A stretch of DNA of 38,846 nt from Saprospiraceae bacterium (lineage in GTDB: Bacteria > Bacteroidota > Bacteroidia > Chitinophagales > Saprospiraceae): the NCBI GenBank assembly GCA_020630455.1, contig JAHDBK010000001.1, positions 1 to 38,846 of the forward strand, written 5' to 3'. Below, one piece after another: positions 1 to 7,702 of this stretch. A program made the translations under genes and the position numbers. Under the pieces are notes generated by a model. The model did not search any database, was not told where the DNA came from, and was given only the letters and a program-made list of their open reading frames with translations. The first letter of the stretch is position 1. The number at the start of each line of letters is the position of its first letter.

Positions 1-1895
1 CTAGTGGAAATACTACAGGTACAGAAGTCGTAACACCTGGTTCTGCTGGTACTTTCACTTACACGGTGACAGTAACTAATGCTAATGGCTGTACAGACAC
101 AGAGACACACACCATTTTAGTTGATGCTACTCCTACTGCTGGAATTACAGAAGCGGACACATCTGGAGATACTAATAATGATAGTGAAATTTGTTTGGGT
201 GATGACGCTACTTTAACAGCAACTGGTGGAGTTTCTTATCAATGGTCTTCTAGTGGAAACACTACAGACACAGAAATCGTAACTCCTGGTTCAACTGGTA
301 CTTTTACTTATACTGTGACCGTAAGTACCGCTGCAGGATGTACTGATACTGAAACACATACAATTGTCGTCAATCCACTTCCTACTGCTGGAATTACAGA
401 GACTGATACTTCTGGGGATACCAATGACGATAGTGAGATTTGTTTAGGTGATGATGCTACTTTAACAGCTAGTGGTGGTACTTCTTATCAATGGTCTTCT
501 AGTGCAAACACTACGGATACAGAGGTGGTAACTCCTGGTTCTACTGGTACTTTCACTTATACGGTGACTGTAACCGATGCTAATGGATGTACAGATACTG
601 AAACACATACAATTATAGTCAATCCACTTCCAATCGCTGGAATTACAGAAGCAGATACTTCTGGAGATACAAATAACGATAGTGAAATTTGCTTGGGTGA
701 TGATGCCACTTTAACGGCAACTGGTGGCACTTCTTATCAATGGTCTTCTAGCGGTAACACTACAGATACAGAGGTGGTAACTCCTGGTTCTACTGGTACT
801 TTTACTTATACGGTGACTGTAACCGATGCTAATGGATGTACAGACACAGAGACACATTCTATTGTAGTAGACCCACTTCCTACTGCTGGAATTACAGAAA
901 CTGATACTTCTGGAGATACCAATAACGATAGTGAAATTTGTTTAGGTGATGATGCTACTTTAACAGCAACTGGTGGAGTTTCTTATCAATGGTCTTCTAG
1001 TGGAAACACTACAGACACAGAAATCGTAACTCCTGGTTCAACTGGTACTTTTACTTATACTGTGACCGTAAGTACCGCTGCAGGATGTACTGATACTGAA
1101 ACACATACAATTGTCGTCAATCCACTTCCTACTGCTGGAATTACAGAGACTGATACTTCTGGGGATACCAATGACGATAGTGAGATTTGTTTAGGTGATG
1201 ATGCTACTTTAACAGCTAGTGGTGGTACTTCTTATCAATGGTCTTCTAGTGCAAACACTACGGATACAGAGGTGGTAACTCCTGGTTCTACTGGTACTTT
1301 CACTTATACGGTGACTGTAACCGATGCTAATGGATGTACAGATACTGAAACACATACAATTATAGTCAATCCACTTCCAATCGCTGGAATTACAGAAGCA
1401 GATACTTCTGGAGATACAAATAACGATAGTGAAATTTGCTTGGGTGATGATGCCACTTTAACGGCAACTGGTGGCACTTCTTATCAATGGTCTTCTAGCG
1501 GTAACACTACGGATACAGAGGTGGTAACTCCTGGTTCAGCGGGTACTTTCACTTATACCGTAACTGTATCCGATGCTAATGGATGTACAGACACAGAGAC
1601 ACATTCTATTTTAGTTTCACCTGTACCAGATATTAGTATCACTGATGCTCCTATTTTATGTAGTGAAAATAGTTTTGATTTATCAACAATTGTTGTTAAT
1701 GATGCTGTATCATGGGCAGTTACAGATACTTTAATAACTTATCATTCTGCTACACCAGCTACTGCTGGAAATGAATTAGGTAGTGCGATTGTAGCACCTG
1801 GTACTTATTATATTCTTTCAACGGGTCCAAGTGGTTGTTCTGATGAAGTTCCTGTAACCATTACAGATGTTCCTCTTGGAATTATTAAAGATTAA
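1..1895 (+). CDS. Giant repeat surface protein, C-terminal part (5' end outside window)
   Basis: The reading frame is open from base 3, so the true start lies to the left; the GTG at 66 is internal. The visible part is about 630 residues, mostly an 83-residue unit: an acidic DTSGDTNNDSE segment, then CLGDDATLTA, a YQWSSSGN strand, TFTYTVTV and a closing NGCTDTETHTI. The CxG..TLTA..GG..YxWS and GxYTVTVTD pattern is typical of PKD/Ig-like modules in Bacteroidota adhesins. After the last unit comes a different module of about 85 residues ending in VPLGIIKD. Neither a type A nor a gliding-type T9SS C-terminal domain is visible, which is unusual for this class. A rho-independent terminator follows at once, so the end appears genuine. 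Codon choice is more GC-rich than in the neighbours. Inference: extracellular adhesin or filament; ligand unknown. Confidence 0.85.
   Translation, partial: SGNTTGTEVVTPGSAGTFTYTVTVTNANGCTDTETHTILVDATPTAGITEADTSGDTNNDSEICLGDDATLTATGGVSYQWSSSGNTTDTEIVTPGSTGTFTYTVTVSTAAGCTDTETHTIVVNPLPTAGITETDTSGDTNDDSEICLGDDATLTASGGTSYQWSSSANTTDTEVVTPGSTGTFTYTVTVTDANGCTDTETHTIIVNPLPIAGITEADTSGDTNNDSEICLGDDATLTATGGTSYQWSSSGNTTDTEVVTPGSTGTFTYTVTVTDANGCTDTETHSIVVDPLPTAGITETDTSGDTNNDSEICLGDDATLTATGGVSYQWSSSGNTTDTEIVTPGSTGTFTYTVTVSTAAGCTDTETHTIVVNPLPTAGITETDTSGDTNDDSEICLGDDATLTASGGTSYQWSSSANTTDTEVVTPGSTGTFTYTVTVTDANGCTDTETHTIIVNPLPIAGITEADTSGDTNNDSEICLGDDATLTATGGTSYQWSSSGNTTDTEVVTPGSAGTFTYTVTVSDANGCTDTETHSILVSPVPDISITDAPILCSENSFDLSTIVVNDAVSWAVTDTLITYHSATPATAGNELGSAIVAPGTYYILSTGPSGCSDEVPVTITDVPLGIIKD
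141..1634 (+). repeat. Six tandem 249-bp units (83 aa each)
   Basis: The anchor GGAATTACAG recurs at 141, 390, 639, 888, 1137 and 1386, exactly 249 bp apart, always in frame. A partial earlier unit enters from the left edge. The units encode Ig/PKD-like modules of the surface protein. Confidence 0.95.
207..1510 (+). repeat. Higher-order duplication: two identical 557-bp blocks 747 bp apart
   Basis: Bases 207-763 match 954-1510 without a visible difference; mismatches sit just outside (206 versus 953, 764 versus 1511). The 747-bp offset is three 249-bp units, so a three-unit block was recently duplicated or gene-converted, synonymous sites included. Confidence 0.9.
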
Positions 1896-1912
1896 TTTAA
1901 TATTATTAAAAT

Positions 1913-1945
1913 AAAAAAGGAGGGCTTTTGAAGTCCTCCTTTTTA
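1913..1945. terminator. Bidirectional rho-independent terminator
   Basis: A GGAGG/CCTCC-cored stem sits between an A-run on the left and a T-run on the right. It serves the rightward adhesin gene and the leftward reductase gene, whose stop codons flank it. Confidence 0.85.
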
Positions 1946-1948
1946 TTT

Positions 1949-2452
1949 TTAAGCTACTTTAATTGCTTTCATGATCATATTTCGAAATTCGATAAGTTCT
2001 TTTTTATTATCTACTTCATTATAAGTATGTATATTTCCAATATAATTCATACCTAAATAATCAGCACTTTCTTTGAAAGGCAACCAAAATTGTTCGGCTA
2101 AATTACCTCCATTGGAGCATGATAAAACTGCACAATATTTTCCTCTAAATTGACGCCCCAACTCTTTTTCAATAGTAATTAAATCGGTTAACCTATCAAA
2201 AAAAACTTTCATGATACCACTCATAGAATACCAATAAACAGGCGTAGCAAAAATTAAAACATCATAATCCATCAATTTTTTCATGAGGGGTATGAAATCA
2301 TCTTCTTTATTTAAATGTTCATAATCATAATATGAAAAATTATAATTATTTAAATCAAACAAATGCCAATCTGTTTGTTCTTTTAACTTTTGTATTTTAT
2401 TATAAGTATTTCCTTTACTCCTTGAGCTTCCTAATATTATTGCTACGTTCAT
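1949..2452 (-). CDS. NADPH-dependent FMN reductase / flavodoxin-like oxidoreductase
   Basis: This 167-residue protein opens with a beta strand and a GSSRSKGNT loop, the FMN-phosphate-binding loop of the flavodoxin-like NAD(P)H reductase family. A second hallmark is FATPVYWYSMSGIMKVFFDR near residues 70-90, where YWYSMSG packs on the isoalloxazine ring in family members. It has no signal peptide or membrane segment, so it is cytoplasmic. The family reduces FMN, quinones or related electrophiles with NAD(P)H, usually as a dimer; the substrate cannot be told from sequence. The gene stands alone, convergent with the adhesin gene and sharing its terminator, and divergent from the small membrane protein at 2549. 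The length is normal for the family. Confidence 0.85.
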   Translation of the reverse strand: MNVAIILGSSRSKGNTYNKIQKLKEQTDWHLFDLNNYNFSYYDYEHLNKEDDFIPLMKKLMDYDVLIFATPVYWYSMSGIMKVFFDRLTDLITIEKELGRQFRGKYCAVLSCSNGGNLAEQFWLPFKESADYLGMNYIGNIHTYNEVDNKKELIEFRNMIMKAIKVA

Positions 2453-2515
2453 AATTAATTATTTAAACTGATTTTAAATAAAACTCTAAACTTATTTTAT
2501 TGTTTAAATAATATG

Positions 2516-2523
2516 TATCTTTG
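2516..2523 (+). promoter_or_regulatory. Bacteroidota -7 box (TATCTTTG)
   Basis: Exact match to TAnnTTTG, 25 bp before the ATG at 2549. It shows that an upstream in-frame ATG at 2513 lies in the promoter and is not the start. No well-spaced -33 TTTG was found. Confidence 0.6.
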
Positions 2524-2548
2524 TGCTATTATTAATTATATTTTTATC

Positions 2549-2776
2549 ATGAAAAATAAATTCTTTTTAGTCAGTACTATCCTATTAATACTTTTAATTG
2601 CATTTCCTGATTTAGCAGAAGCACAATGTGCTATGTGTAAAGCAACTGCTGAACAAAGTGACCAAGTAGGATTAAATAAAGGGATATTATTGATGTTTAT
2701 GGCTCCTTATATCTTAGTCGGTTCAATTGGCTATGTATGGTATAAGAATAAAAAGAATGTAGATGAAAATGAATAG
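2549..2776 (+). CDS. Small exported or membrane protein with CAMC motif
   Basis: The 75-residue protein starts MKNKFFLVSTILLIL, a signal peptide or first membrane segment ending near AEAQ. Then come CAMCKATAEQSD, a short linker, a second hydrophobic segment (about 46-65) and a lysine-rich tail. The CxxC pair would sit outside the cytoplasm, where it could bind metal or undergo thiol chemistry; that is inference. I recall similar short CxMC proteins in other Bacteroidota but know no assigned function. The start at 2549 is preferred because a -7 box overlaps the only upstream in-frame start. The next gene begins 27 bp after the stop, on the same strand, and is probably co-transcribed. Confidence 0.75.
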   Translation: MKNKFFLVSTILLILLIAFPDLAEAQCAMCKATAEQSDQVGLNKGILLMFMAPYILVGSIGYVWYKNKKNVDENE

Positions 2777-2803
2777 ATACTTGTATCTATTTCAATTTAG
2801 AGT

Positions 2804-3430
2804 ATGTTATTCTATTGTAAGAAATGTAATAATGACATAAAAAAACTCAATTTTCAAGAAGAATTCCATTTAGAAATTTGGGCTATGCTTCGGCAAGGTT
2901 TAAAATTGTTTGCGATTCAACGATTAGTTGATGAATATAAACTAAGCCATAAAGAAGCAAAAACAGTTATTGCCCATTATAATGATTATGGGAAATGCCA
3001 TCGATGTAATTATAATCATTTAGATAAAGAATATATAAATTGTCCTCAATGTAATGCTTTTAATTATAACTTAAAACCCAAGACATCTTTCAATACTGAA
3101 TTCTGTACCTATTTAAGTTTTAAATTAAATTTTGATGACTTAGGAATTGATGAAATCAAAGCTTATTGGTGTGATGGAATTGATTCTATTCCAAGAAATA
3201 TTATAGACCTTTCTAAATCTAATATTCTTAAAAATAAATCTATAATTACAAAAGCATGGATAGGAAAAAGCGGACAAGATGAATATGAAATGGAAATTCT
3301 CCTAGGAGATGAATCTATTATTCTATATGAACAAAACGAAAGTTTAATACCTTGTATTCCTACATCTGATTTTAAAGATTGGATAAATATCGACACATCA
3401 AGAAAGCATATTCAAATTCAATTGAAATGA
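2804..3430 (+). CDS. Uncharacterised protein with Cys-rich zinc-ribbon-like motifs
   Basis: This 208-residue protein is of no family I recognise. It begins with CKKC at residues 5-8 and has a second cluster, CHRC then CPQC about 16 residues later, in the first 90 residues. CxxC pairs spaced this way usually form zinc ribbons. A predicted helical stretch (LRQGLKLFAIQRLVDEYKLS) lies between the clusters. The C-terminal half has no cysteine cluster and is mixed alpha/beta in character. There is no signal peptide, so it is likely cytoplasmic. It follows the small CAMC protein by 27 bp and ends 6 bp before the convergent corA-like gene, with no clear terminator between them. A nucleic-acid-binding or protein-scaffold role is possible but unproven. 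Confidence 0.7.
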   Translation: MLFYCKKCNNDIKKLNFQEEFHLEIWAMLRQGLKLFAIQRLVDEYKLSHKEAKTVIAHYNDYGKCHRCNYNHLDKEYINCPQCNAFNYNLKPKTSFNTEFCTYLSFKLNFDDLGIDEIKAYWCDGIDSIPRNIIDLSKSNILKNKSIITKAWIGKSGQDEYEMEILLGDESIILYEQNESLIPCIPTSDFKDWINIDTSRKHIQIQLK

Positions 3431-3436
3431 AAAGAA

Positions 3437-4384
3437 TTAAATCATCTTCTTCCTTCTAAAAATCCAAACCAATAATAAAGTCAAAATAATACTGATTAAT
3501 ATTATCCAATAAAAAGCGTTGTCATCTTCTTCAAAACCACTTGGAGTATTCATACCAAAAAAACTAGCTACTAAGGTAGGTACCATCAAAATAATGGTGA
3601 TAAGGGTTAATCTTTGAATGACAATATTCAAATTATTAGAAATAATAGAAGCTGATGACTCCATTGTACTTTGAAGAATTTTAGTATATGTATTTGCCAT
3701 TTCTAAGGCTTGACTATTATCAATAATAATATCTTCAAATAAATCGGTCTTGAATTCATTGTTATGAATACGCAATAAATCAGCTCTCTTCATTTTCATT
3801 TTAAGCAATTCATTGGAACTTAGAGAAGTAACGAAATATACCAAAGACTTTTCAATACTCAATAACTGCTTCAATTCCTTTGTCCTACTCGAATCATATA
3901 ATTCTTTCTCGATTAAATTCCGCTTGAGGTTTAATTTTTTTAAATAGGTCAAAAAACGATACACATTCTGTTCAAAAATTTGCAAAATAAAAAGCGTTTC
4001 ATCTGAAGGATTGAAATTTTTAACTTTATTATCCAAGAATAATTGTAAAACTGGATTTTTGTATGATGCAATCGTAATAATATTTTCAGGAGTTAGGATA
4101 ATTCCAATAGGAACAGTGATATACACCGCTTCGATTTCTTCTTCAACATCATTTTGAACGGGAGTATTGACTACTATAAGATTAACATCATCTTCTCTTT
4201 CATAGCGAGAACGCTCATCAATATCCAAGGAATCTGTCAAAAAATCTAAGGGAATAAACAGTCTTTCAGCCAACTCTTCTAATTCTTCTTGACTAAAAGG
4301 AGGAGAAATATTAACCCAGCAGTTCGGTATCAAATCCGACAACTCTTCTAATTGATTCCCTGCCTTTTTATAATATTTAATCAT
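3437..4384 (-). CDS. corA: CorA-type divalent cation (Mg2+/Co2+) transporter
   Basis: The protein is 315 residues, normal for CorA. A soluble N-terminal alpha/beta domain is followed by long charged helices (about 150-245), then TM1 ending in the family signature GMN at residues 277-279, a short acidic loop (GFEEDD) and TM2, ending with a positive RRKK tail in the cytoplasm. In the family, GMN forms the pore selectivity filter of a homopentamer. The loop after GMN reads TPSGFEED instead of the usual NFxxMPEL, as in the broader CorA-like branch; substrate could be Mg2+, Co2+ or Zn2+. It is transcribed alone and leftward, with a good -7 box 46 bp upstream, divergent from iscS. Confidence 0.9.
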   Translation of the reverse strand: MIKYYKKAGNQLEELSDLIPNCWVNISPPFSQEELEELAERLFIPLDFLTDSLDIDERSRYEREDDVNLIVVNTPVQNDVEEEIEAVYITVPIGIILTPENIITIASYKNPVLQLFLDNKVKNFNPSDETLFILQIFEQNVYRFLTYLKKLNLKRNLIEKELYDSSRTKELKQLLSIEKSLVYFVTSLSSNELLKMKMKRADLLRIHNNEFKTDLFEDIIIDNSQALEMANTYTKILQSTMESSASIISNNLNIVIQRLTLITIILMVPTLVASFFGMNTPSGFEEDDNAFYWIILISIILTLLLVWIFRRKKMI

Positions 4385-4429
4385 TCCCTCTTTTTAAGAT
4401 AAACACGTATAATCTTATCTGTTTGGATT

Positions 4430-4437
4430 CAAAGATA
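4430..4437 (-). promoter_or_regulatory. -7 box of the corA-like gene (TATCTTTG on minus strand)
   Basis: The top strand reads CAAAGATA, so the minus strand carries an exact TAnnTTTG 46 bp before the start codon. Confidence 0.55.
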
Positions 4438-4533
4438 CTTTATTTGTTATAATAAAACAGAATTAATTATCCTGTAATTTAAATTATATTATTTTTTAAA
4501 ACTTTCACTAAACCATAATTCAATAAAAAGCGT

Positions 4534-4541
4534 TATATTTG
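4534..4541 (+). promoter_or_regulatory. -7 box of the isc operon (TATATTTG)
   Basis: Exact TAnnTTTG match 43 bp upstream of the iscS ATG at 4584. An in-frame TTG at 4539 overlaps this box and so cannot be the start. Confidence 0.6.
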
Positions 4542-4583
4542 CAGCGAAATTCAGTAATTAGATTAAATCTAAATAAAAATAAC

Positions 4584-5804
4584 ATGTCGAATCAACGTAT
4601 ATATTTGGATAATAATGCTACAACTCCTTGTGATTCAAGAGTAGTTGATGCTATGGTTCCTTATTTTACAAAAATGTTTGGAAACGCAGCTAGTAGAAAT
4701 CACCCTTATGGCTGGGAAGCAGAAGATGGTGTAGATTATGCTAGAGAGCAAGTTGCCCAATTAATTGGTGCTGACCCTAAAGAAATCATTTTTACTTCAG
4801 GAGCTACTGAAGCAGATAATTTAGCTATCAAGGGAGTATTTGAAATGTATGCCAGAAAAGGAAATCATTTCATTACTTGTACTACGGAACACAAAGCGGT
4901 ATTAGATGCTTTCCAAAAGATAGAAAAACTAGGTGCGGAAGTTACATACCTAGAGGTACAAAGAGACGGCTTAATCAATTTAGATGATTTACAAAATGCT
5001 ATTACGGATAAAACGGTAATGGTTTCTATCATGTTTGCTAATAATGAAACAGGAGTTATACAACCTGTTAAACAAATTGGTGAAATATGTGCTAAAAATG
5101 GTGTATTATTCATGTCAGACATCACTCAAGCGGCAGGTAAAATCCCTGTTGATGTTAAAGAAATGGGTATTCACTTAGCCGCTTTTACAGCTCATAAAAT
5201 GTATGGTCCTAAAGGCGTAGGTGCATTATTCGTGAACAGAAAAAAGCCTAGAGTAAAAGTAACTGCTCAAATGGATGGTGGCGGACACGAAAGAGGCATG
5301 CGTTCTGGAACTTTAAATGTACCAAGTATTGTTGGGTTTGGTAAAGCAGCTGAAATTGCAATGGCAGAAATGGAGCAAGATGCAAAGCGTCTATCTAAGT
5401 TGAGAGATAAATTACAAGCAGCTTTAATGGAACAATTAGAAGAGGTAGTTATCAATGGAAATGAAGAACACAGAATGCCTCACGTTACTAATATGTCTTT
5501 CAAACACGTAGAAGGAGAAGGATTGATGATGACTTTTAATCAAAATCTTGCATTATCATCTGGTTCTGCTTGTACTTCTGCTTCACTTGAACCAAGTTAT
5601 GTATTAAAAGCACTAGGGTTAGGAGATGATTTGGCACATTCTTCTTTGAGGTTTTCTCTTGGAAAATACACTACTGAACAAGAAATTGACCAAACTATTG
5701 AATGGATTGCTAATGGAGTCAATCACATGCGTTCTTTAAGTCCTATTTGGGAAATGTTCAAGGAAGGTATTGATTTGGAATCTATCGAATGGAGCGAACA
5801 TTAA
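4584..5804 (+). CDS. iscS: Cysteine desulfurase IscS
   Basis: A PLP enzyme that takes sulfur from L-cysteine, releasing alanine and passing the persulfide to IscU. From the chosen ATG the protein is 406 residues, close to the usual IscS length. It begins with the typical IYLDNNATTP. Visible catalytic residues are His103 (TEHKAV), PLP-lysine Lys205 (TAHKMYGPKG) and mobile-loop Cys330 (SSGSACTSAS). The C-terminus, SPIWEMFKEGIDLESIEW, is the conserved IscU-docking tail, which separates IscS from SufS and NifS. A longer version starting at 4539 adds 15 poorly conserved residues and overlaps the -7 box. It is the first gene of iscS-iscU-iscA. An 82-bp gap with a heptamer repeat separates it from iscU. 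Confidence 0.97.
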   Translation: MSNQRIYLDNNATTPCDSRVVDAMVPYFTKMFGNAASRNHPYGWEAEDGVDYAREQVAQLIGADPKEIIFTSGATEADNLAIKGVFEMYARKGNHFITCTTEHKAVLDAFQKIEKLGAEVTYLEVQRDGLINLDDLQNAITDKTVMVSIMFANNETGVIQPVKQIGEICAKNGVLFMSDITQAAGKIPVDVKEMGIHLAAFTAHKMYGPKGVGALFVNRKKPRVKVTAQMDGGGHERGMRSGTLNVPSIVGFGKAAEIAMAEMEQDAKRLSKLRDKLQAALMEQLEEVVINGNEEHRMPHVTNMSFKHVEGEGLMMTFNQNLALSSGSACTSASLEPSYVLKALGLGDDLAHSSLRFSLGKYTTEQEIDQTIEWIANGVNHMRSLSPIWEMFKEGIDLESIEWSEH

Positions 5805-5832
5805 CAGTTATCAGTTATCAGTTATCAGTTAT
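5805..5832. repeat. Heptanucleotide tandem repeat, 4 x CAGTTAT
   Basis: Four perfect copies start at the base after the iscS stop codon, followed by CATT. It resembles the short heptamer repeats (STRR type) described from cyanobacteria and other bacteria, between iscS and iscU. Confidence 0.9.
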
Positions 5833-5886
5833 CATTAAATTGAAAAAATAGTATTATATTTATATTATAAAAAATAAATTAAAAAT

Positions 5887-6270
5887 ATGGCATATTCAGA
5901 TAAAGTTTTAGACCACTTCAAAAACCCTCGTAATGTAGGAACTTTGAATAAAGATAATAAAAATGTAGGAACAGGCTTAGTTGGAGCTCCTGAGTGTGGT
6001 GACGTTATGCGTCTTCAAATTCAAGTGAATGATGAAGGACTTATAGAAGATGCGAAATTCAAAACTTTTGGATGTGGTTCTGCAATTGCTTCTTCTTCTT
6101 TAGCTACTGAATGGTTAAAAGGAAAAACAATCGACGAAGCACTTTCAATTGACAATATGGATATTGTAGAAGAATTGGCATTACCTCCTGTTAAGATTCA
6201 TTGTTCTGTTTTAGCAGAAGATGCTATCAAATCTGCAATTAACGATTACAAAGAAAAAAACAATCAATAA
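5887..6270 (+). CDS. iscU: Iron-sulfur cluster scaffold IscU
   Basis: A 127-residue scaffold on which [2Fe-2S] clusters are built from sulfur delivered by IscS. The ligand set is complete: Cys37 and Asp39 in GAPECGDV, Cys63 in FGCGSAIASSS, and His105-Cys106 in PPVKIHCSVLAEDA. The LPPVKIHC segment matches the chaperone-recognition motif (LPPVK) bound by HscA in other bacteria, although no hscA or hscB gene is in this window. The N-terminus MAYSDKVLDHFKNPRNVG is standard. It lies 82 bp after iscS and 2 bp before iscA, so the last two genes are tightly coupled. Cytoplasmic. Confidence 0.97.
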   Translation: MAYSDKVLDHFKNPRNVGTLNKDNKNVGTGLVGAPECGDVMRLQIQVNDEGLIEDAKFKTFGCGSAIASSSLATEWLKGKTIDEALSIDNMDIVEELALPPVKIHCSVLAEDAIKSAINDYKEKNNQ

Positions 6271-6272
6271 TT

Positions 6273-6599
6273 ATGCTTTTTGTATCTGACAGTGCAAAAA
6301 ATAAAATAGACGAAATCAAATCCACAGAAGGATTAAGTGAGGACTACTTTGTAAGAGTGAGCGTAACAAGTGGTGGCTGTAGTGGTCTATCCTATCAAAT
6401 GGATTTTGATAATGAAAGTCAGGAAAACGATCAAGTTTTTGATGACAACGGTGTCAAAGTCGTTACAGACTTGAAAAGTTTCCTTTATTTATGTAATACA
6501 ACGCTAGAGTTTTCGGGTGGATTGAATGGAAAAGGATTTCATTTTTCTAATCCTAACGCCTCTCGTACTTGTGGCTGCGGAGAAAGTTTTGCAGTATAG
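6273..6599 (+). CDS. iscA: Iron-sulfur carrier IscA (A-type / HesB family)
   Basis: The 108-residue protein carries all three conserved A-type cysteines: Cys36 in SGGCSGLSY and Cys100 and Cys102 in the C-terminal TCGCGESF. Members bind iron or a [2Fe-2S]/[4Fe-4S] cluster and hand it to client apoproteins. The start codon lies 2 bp after the iscU stop, which implies translational coupling. A terminator closes the operon just downstream. IscA, SufA and ErpA are hard to tell apart by eye; the name rests mainly on the iscS-iscU context. Confidence 0.92.
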   Translation: MLFVSDSAKNKIDEIKSTEGLSEDYFVRVSVTSGGCSGLSYQMDFDNESQENDQVFDDNGVKVVTDLKSFLYLCNTTLEFSGGLNGKGFHFSNPNASRTCGCGESFAV

Positions 6600-6620
6600 A
6601 TATATTCTATTTATAATAAT

Positions 6621-6658
6621 AAAAAAGGACAATTGGTGATGCTAATTGTCCTTTTTTT
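6621..6658. terminator. Bidirectional terminator between iscA and the leftward signalling operon
   Basis: Perfect 8-bp stem GGACAATT (6627-6634) with AATTGTCC (6644-6651), an A-run on the left and seven Ts on the right. Confidence 0.9.
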
Positions 6659-6661
6659 ATG

Positions 6662-7690
6662 CTATTTTTTCTTCCTAATAAATATCCAATATAAAACAAA
6701 TATAACAATCAGTCCAATTAGTATAGGCACACCGTAAATCATAAATATAAACACTCCACCTATAATATTGGTGCTCGTATTTGGAATATCAAAAGGAGAA
6801 TCAAATTTTAGTATTTCGGTTAAATTGCTATTATTGAGTTGCGTTTTAGAAAGCCTATCAATATCATTATAATATTTATCTTTATTATTAATAATATTAT
6901 TAAAATCAAATTCATCTATTTGCTTATGATAGGTCAAGGCGATATTATCACTACGAGTGGGAATTAAATCTGTAAATTGAGTATATAATATATTTTGAGC
7001 ACTATTATAGCTCAAATTCAAATCAGATGCATAGCCTTTGATATCTTCATTAGACATCCCATCCATTAATTGTATTTTAATGAGTCCTTTTTCAATTGGA
7101 TTTTTCCAAGTAGCTCCCGTTTCTAATATATAAATAAAAGCATTGAATGAACGAGTATCATAACCTTCTCTTACATTGGCTTCATTTGTATTTAAAATAA
7201 AAAATACTTCAATCTTAGTCAATGCCTTGGGCTTGAATTCATTCTTCCATACATACCATTGCTTAGCAGAATAATTATCTACAAACTCAGAATTCACCTC
7301 TTCTACTTCTACTTTCTCATAATCCATTTCATCTCCATCAATTAAGACTTTAAATTGATACATTTCATCAAACCAAATAGCAGTCAAATCAGAACCATTT
7401 TTATGGGACTCAAAATCAGCATTGATAGGATAACCTGCCCGCATAACAATACTAGTATCTTCGTGATTATACATCCAATACTCTCCTTTGACTACTGCAA
7501 ATCCCTTGTACAATTGAATACTGACCTGCTCTTGCTTCATTTGAATCTTCTTGTAGAAAGCGGTATCTTCTTCAAATAAAAGATTAAATGTACCTGTACC
7601 TCCTGCCCTCCAAATTCCTGGTTGAGCAGCATTTGCCCATATTGCTAAAGGGATAAAAACAAAGTTGATGAATAAGATTATTTTTTTCAT
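6662..7690 (-). CDS. Exported protein with C-terminal membrane anchor, function unknown
   Basis: A 342-residue protein with a signal peptide (about 1-21, ending AIWANA). A beta-rich region of about 290 residues faces the periplasm or outside. One strong hydrophobic segment (about 313-335) precedes a basic RKKK tail, so topology is N-out/C-in. The middle has a pattern of WYVWKNEF, EVFFILNT and FIYILETGATWKN, reminiscent of exported domains in which a saturating stimulus or wall polymer is measured, but I cannot name a family. It is last of four leftward genes (kinase, regulator, DinB-like, this), starting 12 bp after the DinB-like gene, and shares the iscA terminator. Context suggests an envelope target or accessory of the LytTR system. 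Confidence 0.75.
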   Translation of the reverse strand: MKKIILFINFVFIPLAIWANAAQPGIWRAGGTGTFNLLFEEDTAFYKKIQMKQEQVSIQLYKGFAVVKGEYWMYNHEDTSIVMRAGYPINADFESHKNGSDLTAIWFDEMYQFKVLIDGDEMDYEKVEVEEVNSEFVDNYSAKQWYVWKNEFKPKALTKIEVFFILNTNEANVREGYDTRSFNAFIYILETGATWKNPIEKGLIKIQLMDGMSNEDIKGYASDLNLSYNSAQNILYTQFTDLIPTRSDNIALTYHKQIDEFDFNNIINNKDKYYNDIDRLSKTQLNNSNLTEILKFDSPFDIPNTSTNIIGGVFIFMIYGVPILIGLIVIFVLYWIFIRKKK

Positions 7691-7702
7691 AATAATAAAT
7701 TT

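Noticed and set aside
141..1634. Regular long direct repeats suggesting a CRISPR or satellite array
   Set aside because: The 249-bp period is in frame throughout, has no short repeat-spacer alternation and encodes protein modules.
4395..4425. Possible Mg2+-sensing leader or riboswitch before the corA-like gene
   Set aside because: Only a short AGATAA/TTATCT pairing is visible in a leader of about 40 nt, far too short for a known Mg2+ riboswitch.
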